Shown here piece after piece: positions 5,442-13,700 of a stretch of 28,830 nucleotides of DNA (position 1 is its first letter; every line of letters starts with the position of its first letter). Below the pieces are notes generated by a model that did no database searches, had not been told where the DNA came from, and was given only the letters and a program-made list of their open reading frames with translations. Source of the stretch: Clostridia bacterium (GTDB lineage Bacteria; Bacillota_A; Clostridia; Lachnospirales; Cellulosilyticaceae); contig JARBTY010000016.1 of assembly GCA_029239935.1 (NCBI GenBank), positions 1-28,830 on the forward strand. The letters are read 5' to 3'. Both the position numbers and the translations under genes were made by a program.

Positions 5442-7676
5442 ATGAAGCAAAAGAATCGTAATACAATTATTATTATTTTATGTAGCTTGGTAGCGTTTGG
5501 GGTTGGGTATATTAGTTGGAAAGGCTATATAGTGTTTAGAGATACTATTATCAATCAACAACAACAACATTTATTGACAATATCAAAATCTATATCTCGA
5601 AGTCTTGAACTTTATATGTATGAAAAAATGAATAGCTTGGATATCTTATGTAGTTCTCCAAGTTTTCAAGAAAACTTTAATATGACAGATCAAGCTGAGA
5701 AAGGTATAAGAATGACTGCTGAGCTTAAGACATTTTTAAAAGCGCAACAAAATGAAATAGACTATGCGTTACTATTTGATGAAGAGGGGCAGCTCATAGC
5801 GCATTATCCTCAAAAAACAGCCATTCCTTCCAATCTAATTAATTTAGATAATTATAAAAAAGATCTTGAATATACGATGAGTTACCAAAAAGAATATTTT
5901 GGGAAAGTATACAAAGATCAAGACAACAATTATGCAATTAATATCTCTAGGCCTATTATAGAGGGAAATCACTTAAAGGGAGTGATTATGAGTGTGATTG
6001 AGCTTGAAAATATTTATAAACGTCTGGTGCAACCGGCAAAAGCTGGTAAACAGGGATATGCAATGGTCAAAGATAGTAGTGGTACAATCTTGATGCATCC
6101 GGTTAAAGAACAAATAGGCGAAAATGTTATTGAATGGCGAAGAGAGCAGTATCCAGAATTAGATTACCATGAGTTGGAGCTATTGATAGATGAACAGTTA
6201 CAAGGAAAAGAAGGAATGTTTATTTATCACTCTTATTGGTGGCCAGAAAAAAAACTTGTAAGGGTAAAAAAGATGAATGCTTTCACACCTACATATATCT
6301 CTGATAACGATTTTTGGGTAATAGCTGTTGTGATGTCCTATGATGAAATTCAAGAACCCATCACAAAATACCTTATCATTATAATACTTATTGGGGGAAC
6401 CTTGGTTATTGCATTTGCATGGGTAGCTTATACTTTTATGAAAATGAAAAAAGATAGGGAAGCCTATCAGTTGGAAATGGAGCATTTAAAGGAATTTAAC
6501 ATGGTGACAGAAGAGTTAAGGAAAAAAGATACGGAATTACAGCATGCAAGAAGATTAAAGACAATTGGTACTTTAACAGGAGGGATTTCCCACGAATTCA
6601 ATAATTTGCTGACGCCCATAATGGGGTATGCGGAGATTATTTTAGATCATATAAATCCGGATAATGAATTTTATGAAGAAATTCAAGATATACATGAAGC
6701 TTCAAAAAAAGCTAAGGAATTAATTGAACAGATTTTAGTATTTAGTCATAACGACAAAAGTAAAAGGATCTATAAGCGCGTACAGGTTGGGCAGGTGATT
6801 AAAGAGTCTATTAAATTTTTAAAACAGATATTACCCTCTAATATAGATGTCATAGTGAATAATGAAGAGTGTGAGACATGTATTTTAGGAAATGAAACAG
6901 ACTTTCAGCAAATCTTTATGAATATGTATACCAATGCTTATCATGCAATGAAAGAAAAAGGCGGTACTTTGACCATCGGTGCTGAAGAAATCAAAGTTGA
7001 GGAAGATGTAGAACTGCAAGAATATAATACCCAATCCCAAAATTATATTAGGTTTTATGTAACAGATACAGGTTGTGGTATGAGCCAAGAAACAGTGAAC
7101 CAAATATTTGATCCATTCTTTACTTCAAAACCATTAGGAGAAGGCACAGGGCTTGGCTTATCTGTCGTACATGGGATTGTCAAAAAATATAGAGGAAAAA
7201 TCATAGTTAAGAGTATCTTGGATGAAGGAAGTACCTTTTATATTTACCTTCCAGTGAGTACAAAAAGTCATAAAAGTTCTGAAGTAAATAAGAAAAAAAA
7301 TACCAAAGGACGTGAGCGCATTCTCCTCATTGATGACAATGAGCAAATTGCAAAAGTTTTAAAAAGAGGCTTATCTTATTTGGGATATAGTGTAACAGCG
7401 TTTACAGATAGTATCCAAGCGTTAAAAGAATTTTATGAAAACAAAAGTTATTATCAAGCTATCATAGTCGATCAATCTATGCCCAATTTAGAAGGATTAG
7501 TTTTTGCTTCCAAGGTAAAGGCAATAAATAGTGATGTAAAAATCATTTTAATAACAGCTTATACGGATCAGGATATAGAAAAGTTCCTCAAAGATAAAAC
7601 GATTGATGATTATATGATTAAACCTTTTGCTCCCCAAGAATTAAGTGAGTGTATTAGACACTTTTTTGACAAATAA
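5442..7676 (+). CDS. Hybrid sensor histidine kinase: Cache sensor, HisKA, HATPase, receiver
   Basis: A 744-residue membrane kinase. The ATG at 5442 is chosen because CGGAGG sits 10 bases upstream; an in-frame ATG at 5394 lacks such a site. TM1 is about 9-32, an external double-Cache-like domain about 35-300, TM2 about 309-332, then a coiled stretch (335-375). The HisKA has the phospho-acceptor H384 in GGISHEFNNLLTPIMGY. The ATPase domain has N498, the G1 box DTGCGM (542-547) and the G2 box GEGTGLGL. After a Lys-rich linker, a C-terminal receiver (about 625-744) carries D631/D632, phosphoacceptor D677 (VDQSM), T705 and K727. Cache domains bind small carboxylates and amino acids, so it may sense citrate or a related acid directly; that is inference. 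The HEFNNLL H-box is of the NtrB/DctB type. citC starts 22 bases after its stop, so sensor and catabolic genes are probably co-transcribed. Confidence 0.92.
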   Translation: MKQKNRNTIIIILCSLVAFGVGYISWKGYIVFRDTIINQQQQHLLTISKSISRSLELYMYEKMNSLDILCSSPSFQENFNMTDQAEKGIRMTAELKTFLKAQQNEIDYALLFDEEGQLIAHYPQKTAIPSNLINLDNYKKDLEYTMSYQKEYFGKVYKDQDNNYAINISRPIIEGNHLKGVIMSVIELENIYKRLVQPAKAGKQGYAMVKDSSGTILMHPVKEQIGENVIEWRREQYPELDYHELELLIDEQLQGKEGMFIYHSYWWPEKKLVRVKKMNAFTPTYISDNDFWVIAVVMSYDEIQEPITKYLIIIILIGGTLVIAFAWVAYTFMKMKKDREAYQLEMEHLKEFNMVTEELRKKDTELQHARRLKTIGTLTGGISHEFNNLLTPIMGYAEIILDHINPDNEFYEEIQDIHEASKKAKELIEQILVFSHNDKSKRIYKRVQVGQVIKESIKFLKQILPSNIDVIVNNEECETCILGNETDFQQIFMNMYTNAYHAMKEKGGTLTIGAEEIKVEEDVELQEYNTQSQNYIRFYVTDTGCGMSQETVNQIFDPFFTSKPLGEGTGLGLSVVHGIVKKYRGKIIVKSILDEGSTFYIYLPVSTKSHKSSEVNKKKNTKGRERILLIDDNEQIAKVLKRGLSYLGYSVTAFTDSIQALKEFYENKSYYQAIIVDQSMPNLEGLVFASKVKAINSDVKIILITAYTDQDIEKFLKDKTIDDYMIKPFAPQELSECIRHFFDK

Positions 7677-7698
7677 AAAATAGTTTGGAGGAAAATAA

Positions 7699-8742
7699 AT
7701 GGATTATTCCCAGTTTTCAGAGCGCAATGTATTATTGACCTATAAATCCGACAAGGAAGAAGTAGTAGATTTTTTAAAAAGACATGGATTGAGCTTCGAA
7801 GATGATATTCATTATACAGTTGTGATAATGGATAATGAAAAAATGATTGCTACAGGTTCATTAAATGAAAATGTTTTAAAATGCATTGCAGTTGATGATA
7901 ACTATAGGAATATGGGATTAATGAACAAAGTGGTTACACATTTAATGTATGAAGCATATCAAAACAACCAAACTCATTTATTTGTTTATACCAAACCATC
8001 AAATGAACTGCAATTCAATAGTTTGGGTTTTTATACAATTGAAAAAACAGAAGATGTTCTACTGTTAGAAAATGCTAGGCAAGGCATAGTGGATTTTCTT
8101 AAAATCATTCAGGAACAAAAGGAGAACGGTGTAAAAATCGCCTCGGTTGTTGTAAATTGCAATCCTTTTACTAAAGGTCATAGATATTTAATAGAAAAAG
8201 CAGCTAAAGAGAATGATTGGCTACACGTTTTTGTCGTCACTGAGGATAAATCAGTTTTTCCATTAGCGGTAAGATATGAGCTGGTAAAAAGGGGTGTTAG
8301 AGATCTAAAAAATGTAAAGGTACATAAAGGATCTTATTACATTATATCAGCGGCTACATTTCCTTCCTATTTTTTAAAAGAAGACCAAGATATTATACGG
8401 ATACATGCAAGACTTGATTTGAGTATATTTGGGCGATACATTGCAAAATCACTGGGGATTACAGCAAGATATATTGGCGAAGAGCCATATTGCCCAGTGA
8501 CAAAGAAATACAATAAAGAAATGAAAAAAACACTTCCAATATTTGGGGTAGATGTTCATGAAATGCCAAGAAAAGAGCAAGATGGGGTGGCAGTAAGTGC
8601 TTCAAGAGTTAGAAAACTGCTAAAAGAAGATAAACTAGGAGAAATAAAGCAGATAGTGCCGAATACAACTTATGAATTTCTAATATCAGAGGCAGCAAGG
8701 CCTATAATTAATAAAATTAAACAAATAGAGTCAAGACATTAA
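7699..8742 (+). CDS. citC: [Citrate (pro-3S)-lyase] ligase CitC
   Basis: 347 residues, full family length. This enzyme uses ATP and acetate to acetylate the thiol of the prosthetic group on CitD, switching citrate lyase on. The N-terminal part (about 1-125) is a GNAT-like domain (CIAVDDNYRNMGLMNKVV, then FNSLGFYTIEKT). The C-terminal part is a nucleotidyltransferase domain with VVVNCNPFTKGHRYLIEKA, where T158-K159-G160-H161 is the nucleotide-binding motif. ISAATFPSYFLK, IGEEPYCPVTKKYN and a VSASRVRKLL segment near 313-322 are all typical of CitC. A TTTGGAGG ribosome binding site precedes the ATG. It opens the enzyme part of the operon, as citC does in many citrate lyase clusters. Confidence 0.96.
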   Translation: MDYSQFSERNVLLTYKSDKEEVVDFLKRHGLSFEDDIHYTVVIMDNEKMIATGSLNENVLKCIAVDDNYRNMGLMNKVVTHLMYEAYQNNQTHLFVYTKPSNELQFNSLGFYTIEKTEDVLLLENARQGIVDFLKIIQEQKENGVKIASVVVNCNPFTKGHRYLIEKAAKENDWLHVFVVTEDKSVFPLAVRYELVKRGVRDLKNVKVHKGSYYIISAATFPSYFLKEDQDIIRIHARLDLSIFGRYIAKSLGITARYIGEEPYCPVTKKYNKEMKKTLPIFGVDVHEMPRKEQDGVAVSASRVRKLLKEDKLGEIKQIVPNTTYEFLISEAARPIINKIKQIESRH

Positions 8743-8759
8743 TTAAAGGAGGGGAAAAA

Positions 8760-9056
8760 ATGGAAATAGCAAAAAAGGGTGTTGCAGGAACATTGGAATC
8801 CAGTGATTTAATGGTAATGGTAGAAAAAAACGAAAAAGAAGGAATAGAAATTGATCTTAAAAGTACAGTAGAGCAGCAATTTGGTGATGAAATTAAAAGG
8901 GTTGCCCTAATGGTTATAGAGGAGTTTGGTATAACCAGATGTAAGCTATCTATAGCAGATAAGGGTGCATTAGACTGTACAATCATAGCAAGAATTAGAA
9001 CTGCGTTAAGCCGTGCCTGTGATATCAAAGAGTTTAACTGGAGGGGACAAAAATGA
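8760..9056 (+). CDS. citD: Citrate lyase acyl carrier protein (gamma subunit) CitD
   Basis: 98 residues, the standard length. CitD carries the 2'-(5''-phosphoribosyl)-3'-dephospho-CoA group, on which acetyl and citryl thioesters are formed. The attachment serine is S14 in the conserved AGTLESSDLMV segment. The rest (EIDLKSTVEQQFG, then DKGALDCTIIARIRTAL) matches the family. It has a strong AAAGGAGGGG ribosome binding site, fitting the need for many copies in the complex. Its stop overlaps the citE start in an ATGA arrangement (9053-9056), indicating translational coupling. Confidence 0.96.
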   Translation: MEIAKKGVAGTLESSDLMVMVEKNEKEGIEIDLKSTVEQQFGDEIKRVALMVIEEFGITRCKLSIADKGALDCTIIARIRTALSRACDIKEFNWRGQK

Positions 9057-9958
9057 TTGGGAAATTAAGACGTACAATGCTGTATGTACCAGGGAATAAT
9101 GCTGCAATGATTAGAGATGCTCATATTTATGGATCAGATGCCATTATGTTCGACTTAGAAGATTCGATTTCAATAAGAGAAAAGGACTCAGCACGGTTTT
9201 TGGTATTTCAGGCTCTAAAAACAGTAGACTATGGGAATAAAGAAATCGTAGTAAGAGTGAATGGGTTAGACACACCTTTTGGAAAAGAAGATTTTAAAGC
9301 GATGGTTAATGCAAGGCCAGATATTATAAGATTACCAAAAACAGAAAAACCAGAGGATGTTATAGAAGCCGATCTACTCATTACGGAAATAGAAAGGGAA
9401 GCGGGTATAGAGGTAGGTACGATTAAACTGTTTGCTGCAATAGAAAGTGCTTTAGGCATTTTAAATGCTTATCCTATAGCAATCGCAAGTAAAAGGTTGG
9501 TGGGTATTGCAATTGGCGCAGAGGATTTTGTAACAGACTTAAAAACGACAAGATCAAAAGAAGGTATAGAACTTTTAACTGCCAGAAGCCAAATCCTCTT
9601 TGCTGCGAGAGCTGCAAAAATATCAGCAATTGATACGGTTTTTTCAAACGTAGAAGATGAGGAGGGGTTAATCCGAGAAACAAAGCTCATCAAACAGTTA
9701 GGCTTTGACGGGAAATCAGTGATCAATCCAAGACAAATAGAGGCAGTACATAACATATTTACACCATCCCAAATAGAGATTAAGAATGCAAGGCGGATCA
9801 TCGCGGCGATAAAACAGGCAGAAGCAAGTGGATCAGGTGTTATCGCATTAGATGGAAAAATGATAGATAAACCTATCGTTGAAAGAGCAATCAGAGTCCT
9901 TGACTTAGCAAATGCAACTAGAACATACAATGAGGAAAGTGGTGAGTTTGATGATTAA
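9053..9958 (+). CDS. citE: Citrate lyase beta subunit (citryl-ACP lyase) CitE
   Basis: 301 residues with a TIM-barrel fold of the HpcH/HpaI-CitE group. It cleaves citryl-CitD to acetyl-CitD and oxaloacetate. Hallmarks are RRTMLYVPGNNAAMI at the N-terminus, IMFDLEDSI (33-39), R68 in VVRVNG, the metal ligands E131 (AAIESALGI) and D158 (GAEDF), and GFDGKSVINPRQIE in the C-terminal third. No catalytic residue appears lost. It starts within the citD stop codon and overlaps the citF start by 8 bases, so citDEF are tightly coupled and probably made in equal amounts. Confidence 0.96.
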   Translation: MIGKLRRTMLYVPGNNAAMIRDAHIYGSDAIMFDLEDSISIREKDSARFLVFQALKTVDYGNKEIVVRVNGLDTPFGKEDFKAMVNARPDIIRLPKTEKPEDVIEADLLITEIEREAGIEVGTIKLFAAIESALGILNAYPIAIASKRLVGIAIGAEDFVTDLKTTRSKEGIELLTARSQILFAARAAKISAIDTVFSNVEDEEGLIRETKLIKQLGFDGKSVINPRQIEAVHNIFTPSQIEIKNARRIIAAIKQAEASGSGVIALDGKMIDKPIVERAIRVLDLANATRTYNEESGEFDD

Positions 9959-11492
9959 TGCCATAGGCAGAGATATACCGGATCAATTACCAGGCTATGG
10001 AAAATTAAGCCTTTATAATGGTTATGTGGGTGAAGAACTGCAAAAAGTGACAAAAAAATTTAAAGAGAGATTAGTATATCCTAATCGTAAAAAAATAATA
10101 TCGACGATTGAGCGTGCAGTAAAAGGATGTGAACTTAAGGATGGTATGACCATATCCTTCCACCATCACTTCAGAAGTGGGGATCTCATTATTAACATGG
10201 TGATGGATGTTATTGCAAGTTTAGGTATAAAAGATTTAACGGTAGCAGCAAGCTCATTAACAGATATACATAAAGCACTCATTCCTCATGTGAAAAATGG
10301 GGTCATAAAGAAATTAGAAACAAGTGGCTTAAGAGGCGAATTAGCAGAATTTATTTCTGATGGTCTGATGGAGGTACCAGTTCAAATTCGTTCTCATGGG
10401 GGAAGAGCAAGAGCTATCTCTTCGGGTGACATTAAAATAGATGTAGCATTTTTGGGTGTGCCTTCTTGTGATGCATTTGGTAATGCCAATGGATTTAGTG
10501 GAATGAATGCATGCGGTTCGCTGGGCTATGCAAAAGTGGATGCACTTTATGCAGAACACGTGGTCATGATTACGGACAATTTAGTGGATTACCCCAATAT
10601 CCCCTTTAGCATCCCACAGTATCAAGTAGATTGTGTAGTGGTAGTAGATAAGGTAGGGGATAATGGCGGCATTATGTCAGATGCAACCCGATTTACCAAA
10701 AATCCAAGAGATTTATTGATTGCTAAGCATGCAGCAGATGTTATAGAAGCTTCTGGCTATTTCTATGATGGTTTTTCTTTCCAAACAGGATCGGGGGGGG
10801 CTGCTTTAGCTGCAACCCGGTTTATGAGGGATAAAATGCTTGCCAAAAACATCAAGGCAAGCTTTGCCCTTGGGGGCATAACAGGGCAAATCGTTCAGCT
10901 TCATGAAGAAGGGTTGATAGGCAAGTTGCTTGATGTACAAAGTTTTGATTTAACAGCAGTGGATTCGTTGAGGAAAAATCCTCTTCATTATGAAATAGAT
11001 GCAACATATTATGCAAGCGCTTTTCAAGAGGGAAGTGCAGTCAACCAACTGGATGTGGTTGTGCTAAGTGCTTTAGAGATAGATGTTGATTTTAATGTTA
11101 ATGTTATAACGGGTTCCGATGGGGTTATAAGAGGTGCCTCTGGCGGGCATTGCGATACAGCAGCAGGAGCCAGTGTGACCATTGTTGTCGCACCGCTGAT
11201 GAGAGGGCGAATAGCTACAATCTGTAATCGTGTACATACGGTTGTTACACCGGGTAAGACGGTAGATGTACTTGTAACAGACCAAGGTATCGCTGTAAAT
11301 CCACTGCGGCCTGAACTAGAGGAAAAGCTAAAAAGGGCAGGACTACCGGTAGTGACGATGAGGGAGCTTCAAGAAAAAGCACAAAAAGTGACAGGGAAGC
11401 CCCATGAAATTAAAGTCAAAGACAGAATTGTCGGTGTTGTTAATTATCGAGATGGTTCTGTCATTGATGTGATTTACCAAGTCAGTAGATAA
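9951..11492 (+). CDS. citF: Citrate lyase alpha subunit (citrate:acetyl-ACP CoA-transferase) CitF
   Basis: 513 residues from the ATG at 9951, the start that gives the usual N-terminus (MINAIGRDIPDQLPGYG) and has GGTGAG just upstream inside citE. Starting at 9912 would add 13 unlikely residues. CitF exchanges acetyl for citrate on CitD, releasing acetate. Recognisable segments are MTISFHHHFRSGD, ASSLTDIHKALIPHV, IRSHGGRARAI, FLGVPSCDAFGNANGF, FQTGSGGAALAATRFM, and GASGGHCDTAAGAS in the CoA-transferase C-terminal domain. The run of eight G at 10793-10800 encodes GSGGA in frame and is not a frameshift. Members of this family act in the cytoplasmic alpha6-beta6-gamma6 complex. Confidence 0.96.
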   Translation: MINAIGRDIPDQLPGYGKLSLYNGYVGEELQKVTKKFKERLVYPNRKKIISTIERAVKGCELKDGMTISFHHHFRSGDLIINMVMDVIASLGIKDLTVAASSLTDIHKALIPHVKNGVIKKLETSGLRGELAEFISDGLMEVPVQIRSHGGRARAISSGDIKIDVAFLGVPSCDAFGNANGFSGMNACGSLGYAKVDALYAEHVVMITDNLVDYPNIPFSIPQYQVDCVVVVDKVGDNGGIMSDATRFTKNPRDLLIAKHAADVIEASGYFYDGFSFQTGSGGAALAATRFMRDKMLAKNIKASFALGGITGQIVQLHEEGLIGKLLDVQSFDLTAVDSLRKNPLHYEIDATYYASAFQEGSAVNQLDVVVLSALEIDVDFNVNVITGSDGVIRGASGGHCDTAAGASVTIVVAPLMRGRIATICNRVHTVVTPGKTVDVLVTDQGIAVNPLRPELEEKLKRAGLPVVTMRELQEKAQKVTGKPHEIKVKDRIVGVVNYRDGSVIDVIYQVSR

Positions 11493-11505
11493 GGATAACG
11501 TTATC

Positions 11506-12021
11506 ATGGATCTTGAATTAATCCTTGAGCAATTATTATTATCCCGTGAAAAACGAGAGAAGAGACAGTATGACCTCGTAAAAACCTATGGTAAAAGCTT
11601 AATATCCTTTATGGTAAATATGCCAGGAGCTTCAAAGGATACAGGCTTATCAAGAGAAATACATCAGATAGGCATGCAGGTATTAGATCAGTTTATAGAA
11701 ACCAATCATTTAAAAGTATTGTATCGCAGCGTAGAAAACAAGGTTACAGGAACAGAAGGGTATATTGTTTTGGATTATCCGGCACAAGAACTCAAGAGGC
11801 GATTAATAGAAAAAGAAGATGAACACCCTATTGGCAGACTATTTGATTTTGATGTGATTGATGAAAATTATCAAATCTTATCAAGAACAATGTTTGATAA
11901 AAGCAACAGAAAATGTTTGATATGTCATGAGGAAGCTGTTATTTGCAGACGGACTCAAAAACATACATATGAACAAATCATTCAAAAAATGAAGGATATG
12001 GTTCTAAAAAATAATCTATAA
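11506..12021 (+). CDS. citX: Holo-citrate-lyase synthase CitX
   Basis: 171 residues. CitX transfers the 2'-(5''-triphosphoribosyl)-3'-dephospho-CoA made by CitG onto the serine of CitD. Family features are LLLSREKREKRQYDLVKTYG at the N-terminus, MVNMPGASKDT (about 37-47), and the signature GRLFDFDVID followed by ILSRTMFDKSNRKCLIC and CRRTQKHTYEQI. The ATG at 11506 follows AAGGATAACG, 13 bases after citF ends. citX and citG are separate genes here, not fused. Confidence 0.93.
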   Translation: MDLELILEQLLLSREKREKRQYDLVKTYGKSLISFMVNMPGASKDTGLSREIHQIGMQVLDQFIETNHLKVLYRSVENKVTGTEGYIVLDYPAQELKRRLIEKEDEHPIGRLFDFDVIDENYQILSRTMFDKSNRKCLICHEEAVICRRTQKHTYEQIIQKMKDMVLKNNL

Positions 12022-12120
12022 GGGGGTGTGAGATAAAAAAGATAATAGGCAGATGTTCGAAATCAAATATAGACGCAAAATATAATAATAGTATGAATAA
12101 AAAAGGGGAGGTATTCGTTT

Positions 12121-13122
12121 ATGAAAAAGAGTTTTAAACAAATCACAAAAGTAGTTGCATCTATCATGGTAATAAGTTTTGCATTTACGGGCTGTCAATC
12201 TAAAGAGAGCACATACCCAAGTAAAAAAATTGATTTTATAGCACCAGGAGGAGCAGGTGGCGGATGGGATACAGCTATTCGAACAGTTGCACAAACCCTT
12301 CAAACAACTAAGCTTGTAACAGTTCCGATGCCAGTAACAAATCTTGCAGGAGGTGGGGGAGGAGTTGCACTTGCTGACCTACAGAAAAAAGTAGGTGATG
12401 ATCAGACTATTGTTGTTTATTCACCACCACTATTATTAATTAATTTAAATGGTACAGCTGAAAATAGCTATAATGATTTGACACCTATTTCTAGACTCAT
12501 AACAGATTATGGTTGCTTTGTAGTTTCAAAAAATTCAAAATATAAAACCATCAATGAGGTGTTTGATGCCTTAAAGGCAGATCCTAAGAGTGTCAAGTTT
12601 GGTGGTAACTCAGCCGCTGGCAGTATGGATCATATTCAATTTGTTGTAGCAGCGCAGGCAGCTGGAATTGAAGATATCAAAGCATTAGATTATATTAGCT
12701 TCCAAAATAATGAAGGGGCAGCTCAATTAATGGGTGGACATATTGACTTATTATCAACGGGTATTGCCGATGTTGCTGGTTTAGTTGAAAGTGGGGATTT
12801 ATTAGCTTTAGCAAGTACAGCAGATCAGAGAGTTGGCGAAGGTGTTATAGCAGAGGTTCCAACCCTTAAGGAACAGGGTATTGACTCAGTATTTTATAAC
12901 TGGAGAGGTTTGTTTGGCCCTAAAGATATGCCAGCAGACGCTTTAAAATTTTGGGAAGATACTTTGGCCAAAATGGTTGAAACAGAACAATGGAAAGCTG
13001 CTTGTACTAAAAATGGATGGACCGAATCCTATGCGGGTTCAGGAGAGTTTAAAACATTTTTAGATGAAACAAATGAAGAGTATAAGGCTGTGCTTGATGA
13101 TTTAGGTATGTTGAAAAAATAG
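12121..13122 (+). CDS. tctC: TctC-like tricarboxylate-binding lipoprotein of a tripartite tricarboxylate transporter
   Basis: 333 residues, an extracytoplasmic solute-binding protein of the Bug/TctC family. The signal ends at Cys25 (FAFTGCQSK), so the protein is probably lipid-anchored outside the membrane. The mature part starts with the typical strand KIDFIAPGGAGGGWDTAIR and the substrate loop NLAGGGGGVALADL. VKFGGNSAAGSMDHI and FYNWRGLFGPKDMP are further family landmarks. Placed between citrate lyase genes and tctBA, it most likely binds citrate; a related tricarboxylate is possible. The GGGGAGG ribosome binding site is strong. The 99-base gap before it has a TATAAT at 12081-12086 but no convincing -35. 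A hairpin just after the gene may favour its expression over tctBA. Confidence 0.93.
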   Translation: MKKSFKQITKVVASIMVISFAFTGCQSKESTYPSKKIDFIAPGGAGGGWDTAIRTVAQTLQTTKLVTVPMPVTNLAGGGGGVALADLQKKVGDDQTIVVYSPPLLLINLNGTAENSYNDLTPISRLITDYGCFVVSKNSKYKTINEVFDALKADPKSVKFGGNSAAGSMDHIQFVVAAQAAGIEDIKALDYISFQNNEGAAQLMGGHIDLLSTGIADVAGLVESGDLLALASTADQRVGEGVIAEVPTLKEQGIDSVFYNWRGLFGPKDMPADALKFWEDTLAKMVETEQWKAACTKNGWTESYAGSGEFKTFLDETNEEYKAVLDDLGMLKK

Positions 13123-13139
13123 TTTAAAAATATTTGAAT

Positions 13140-13167
13140 AAAGCCACTGGGTTGTGGCTTTGTTTTT
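13140..13167 (+). terminator. Intra-operon hairpin between tctC and tctB, likely partial terminator
   Basis: A perfect 8-bp stem AAAGCCAC (13140-13147) / GTGGCTTT (13154-13161), with loop TGGGTT, is followed by GTTTTT. No good promoter is visible before tctB. The simplest reading is partial termination, or protection of the upstream message, so that binding protein is made in excess over the membrane subunits. Confidence 0.75.
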
Positions 13168-13214
13168 AAAAATAGAATAACGATGATACAACTATAATTT
13201 AAGAGGTGAAAAAA

Positions 13215-13685
13215 TTGAACAAAAAAGTAAAAGTTGGGATAGGCGTGACTATGTTTGGATTAACATATATCATTGGGGCATTAGGATTGCCAAGAGCACC
13301 TGTAGGTGATCCATTTGCTCCAATTGTATATCCGTTATTATTAGGGATTTTTCTCACCGTGTGTGGGGTGCTCCAATTGGTAACAGGTGTTATCAAGCAA
13401 AGGAAAGAACAGAGACAAGTATCAAGAAAATTTGAAGCAACACCTGTGGTCAAGCTTATTGTTATAAGTGTTTTTGCGGCTATTGGTTATGCCCTATTAT
13501 TTGATGCTTTAGGGTATATCATTTCAACTTGCTTATTCTTAGGAACCACTCTATTTTCGCTTAATGGGAAAGAGAAATGGAAGACCAATATTTTGGTAGC
13601 AATTCTCTTTAGTATATCGGTTTACTTTTTATTCTCAAATCTTTTAGCAATACCATTACCTAGAATTCCTATTCTAGATATATAA
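13215..13685 (+). CDS. tctB: TctB-like small membrane subunit, TTG start
   Basis: 156 residues from a TTG at 13215. The GTG at 13206 gives three more codons but lies inside the ribosome binding site AAGAGGTG, whereas the TTG is six bases past it. The protein has about four or five membrane segments (roughly 6-24, 36-60, 80-115 and 124-145) with a basic loop KQRKEQRQVSRKF between. The opening GVTMFGLTYIIGALGLPR, with FAPIVYPLLLGIFL behind it, is typical of TctB. It is a required, poorly conserved small subunit of the transporter. tctA follows after 15 bases. Confidence 0.9.
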   Translation: MNKKVKVGIGVTMFGLTYIIGALGLPRAPVGDPFAPIVYPLLLGIFLTVCGVLQLVTGVIKQRKEQRQVSRKFEATPVVKLIVISVFAAIGYALLFDALGYIISTCLFLGTTLFSLNGKEKWKTNILVAILFSISVYFLFSNLLAIPLPRIPILDI

Positions 13686-13700
13686 GGAGGTTATTAAATA

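Noticed and set aside
9469..9930. Open frame of 153 codons on the minus strand inside citE
   Set aside because: It is fully antisense to a well-conserved gene, has no ribosome binding site, and its Ser/Ile/Leu/Ala-rich composition is what the reverse strand of such a gene gives.
10793..10800. Run of eight G in citF as a possible frameshift
   Set aside because: The frame continues correctly through GSGGAALAAT, a conserved segment, so the gene is intact.
13206..13214. GTG at 13206 as the start of tctB
   Set aside because: The GTG is part of the AAGAGGTG ribosome binding site; the TTG six bases beyond has proper spacing.
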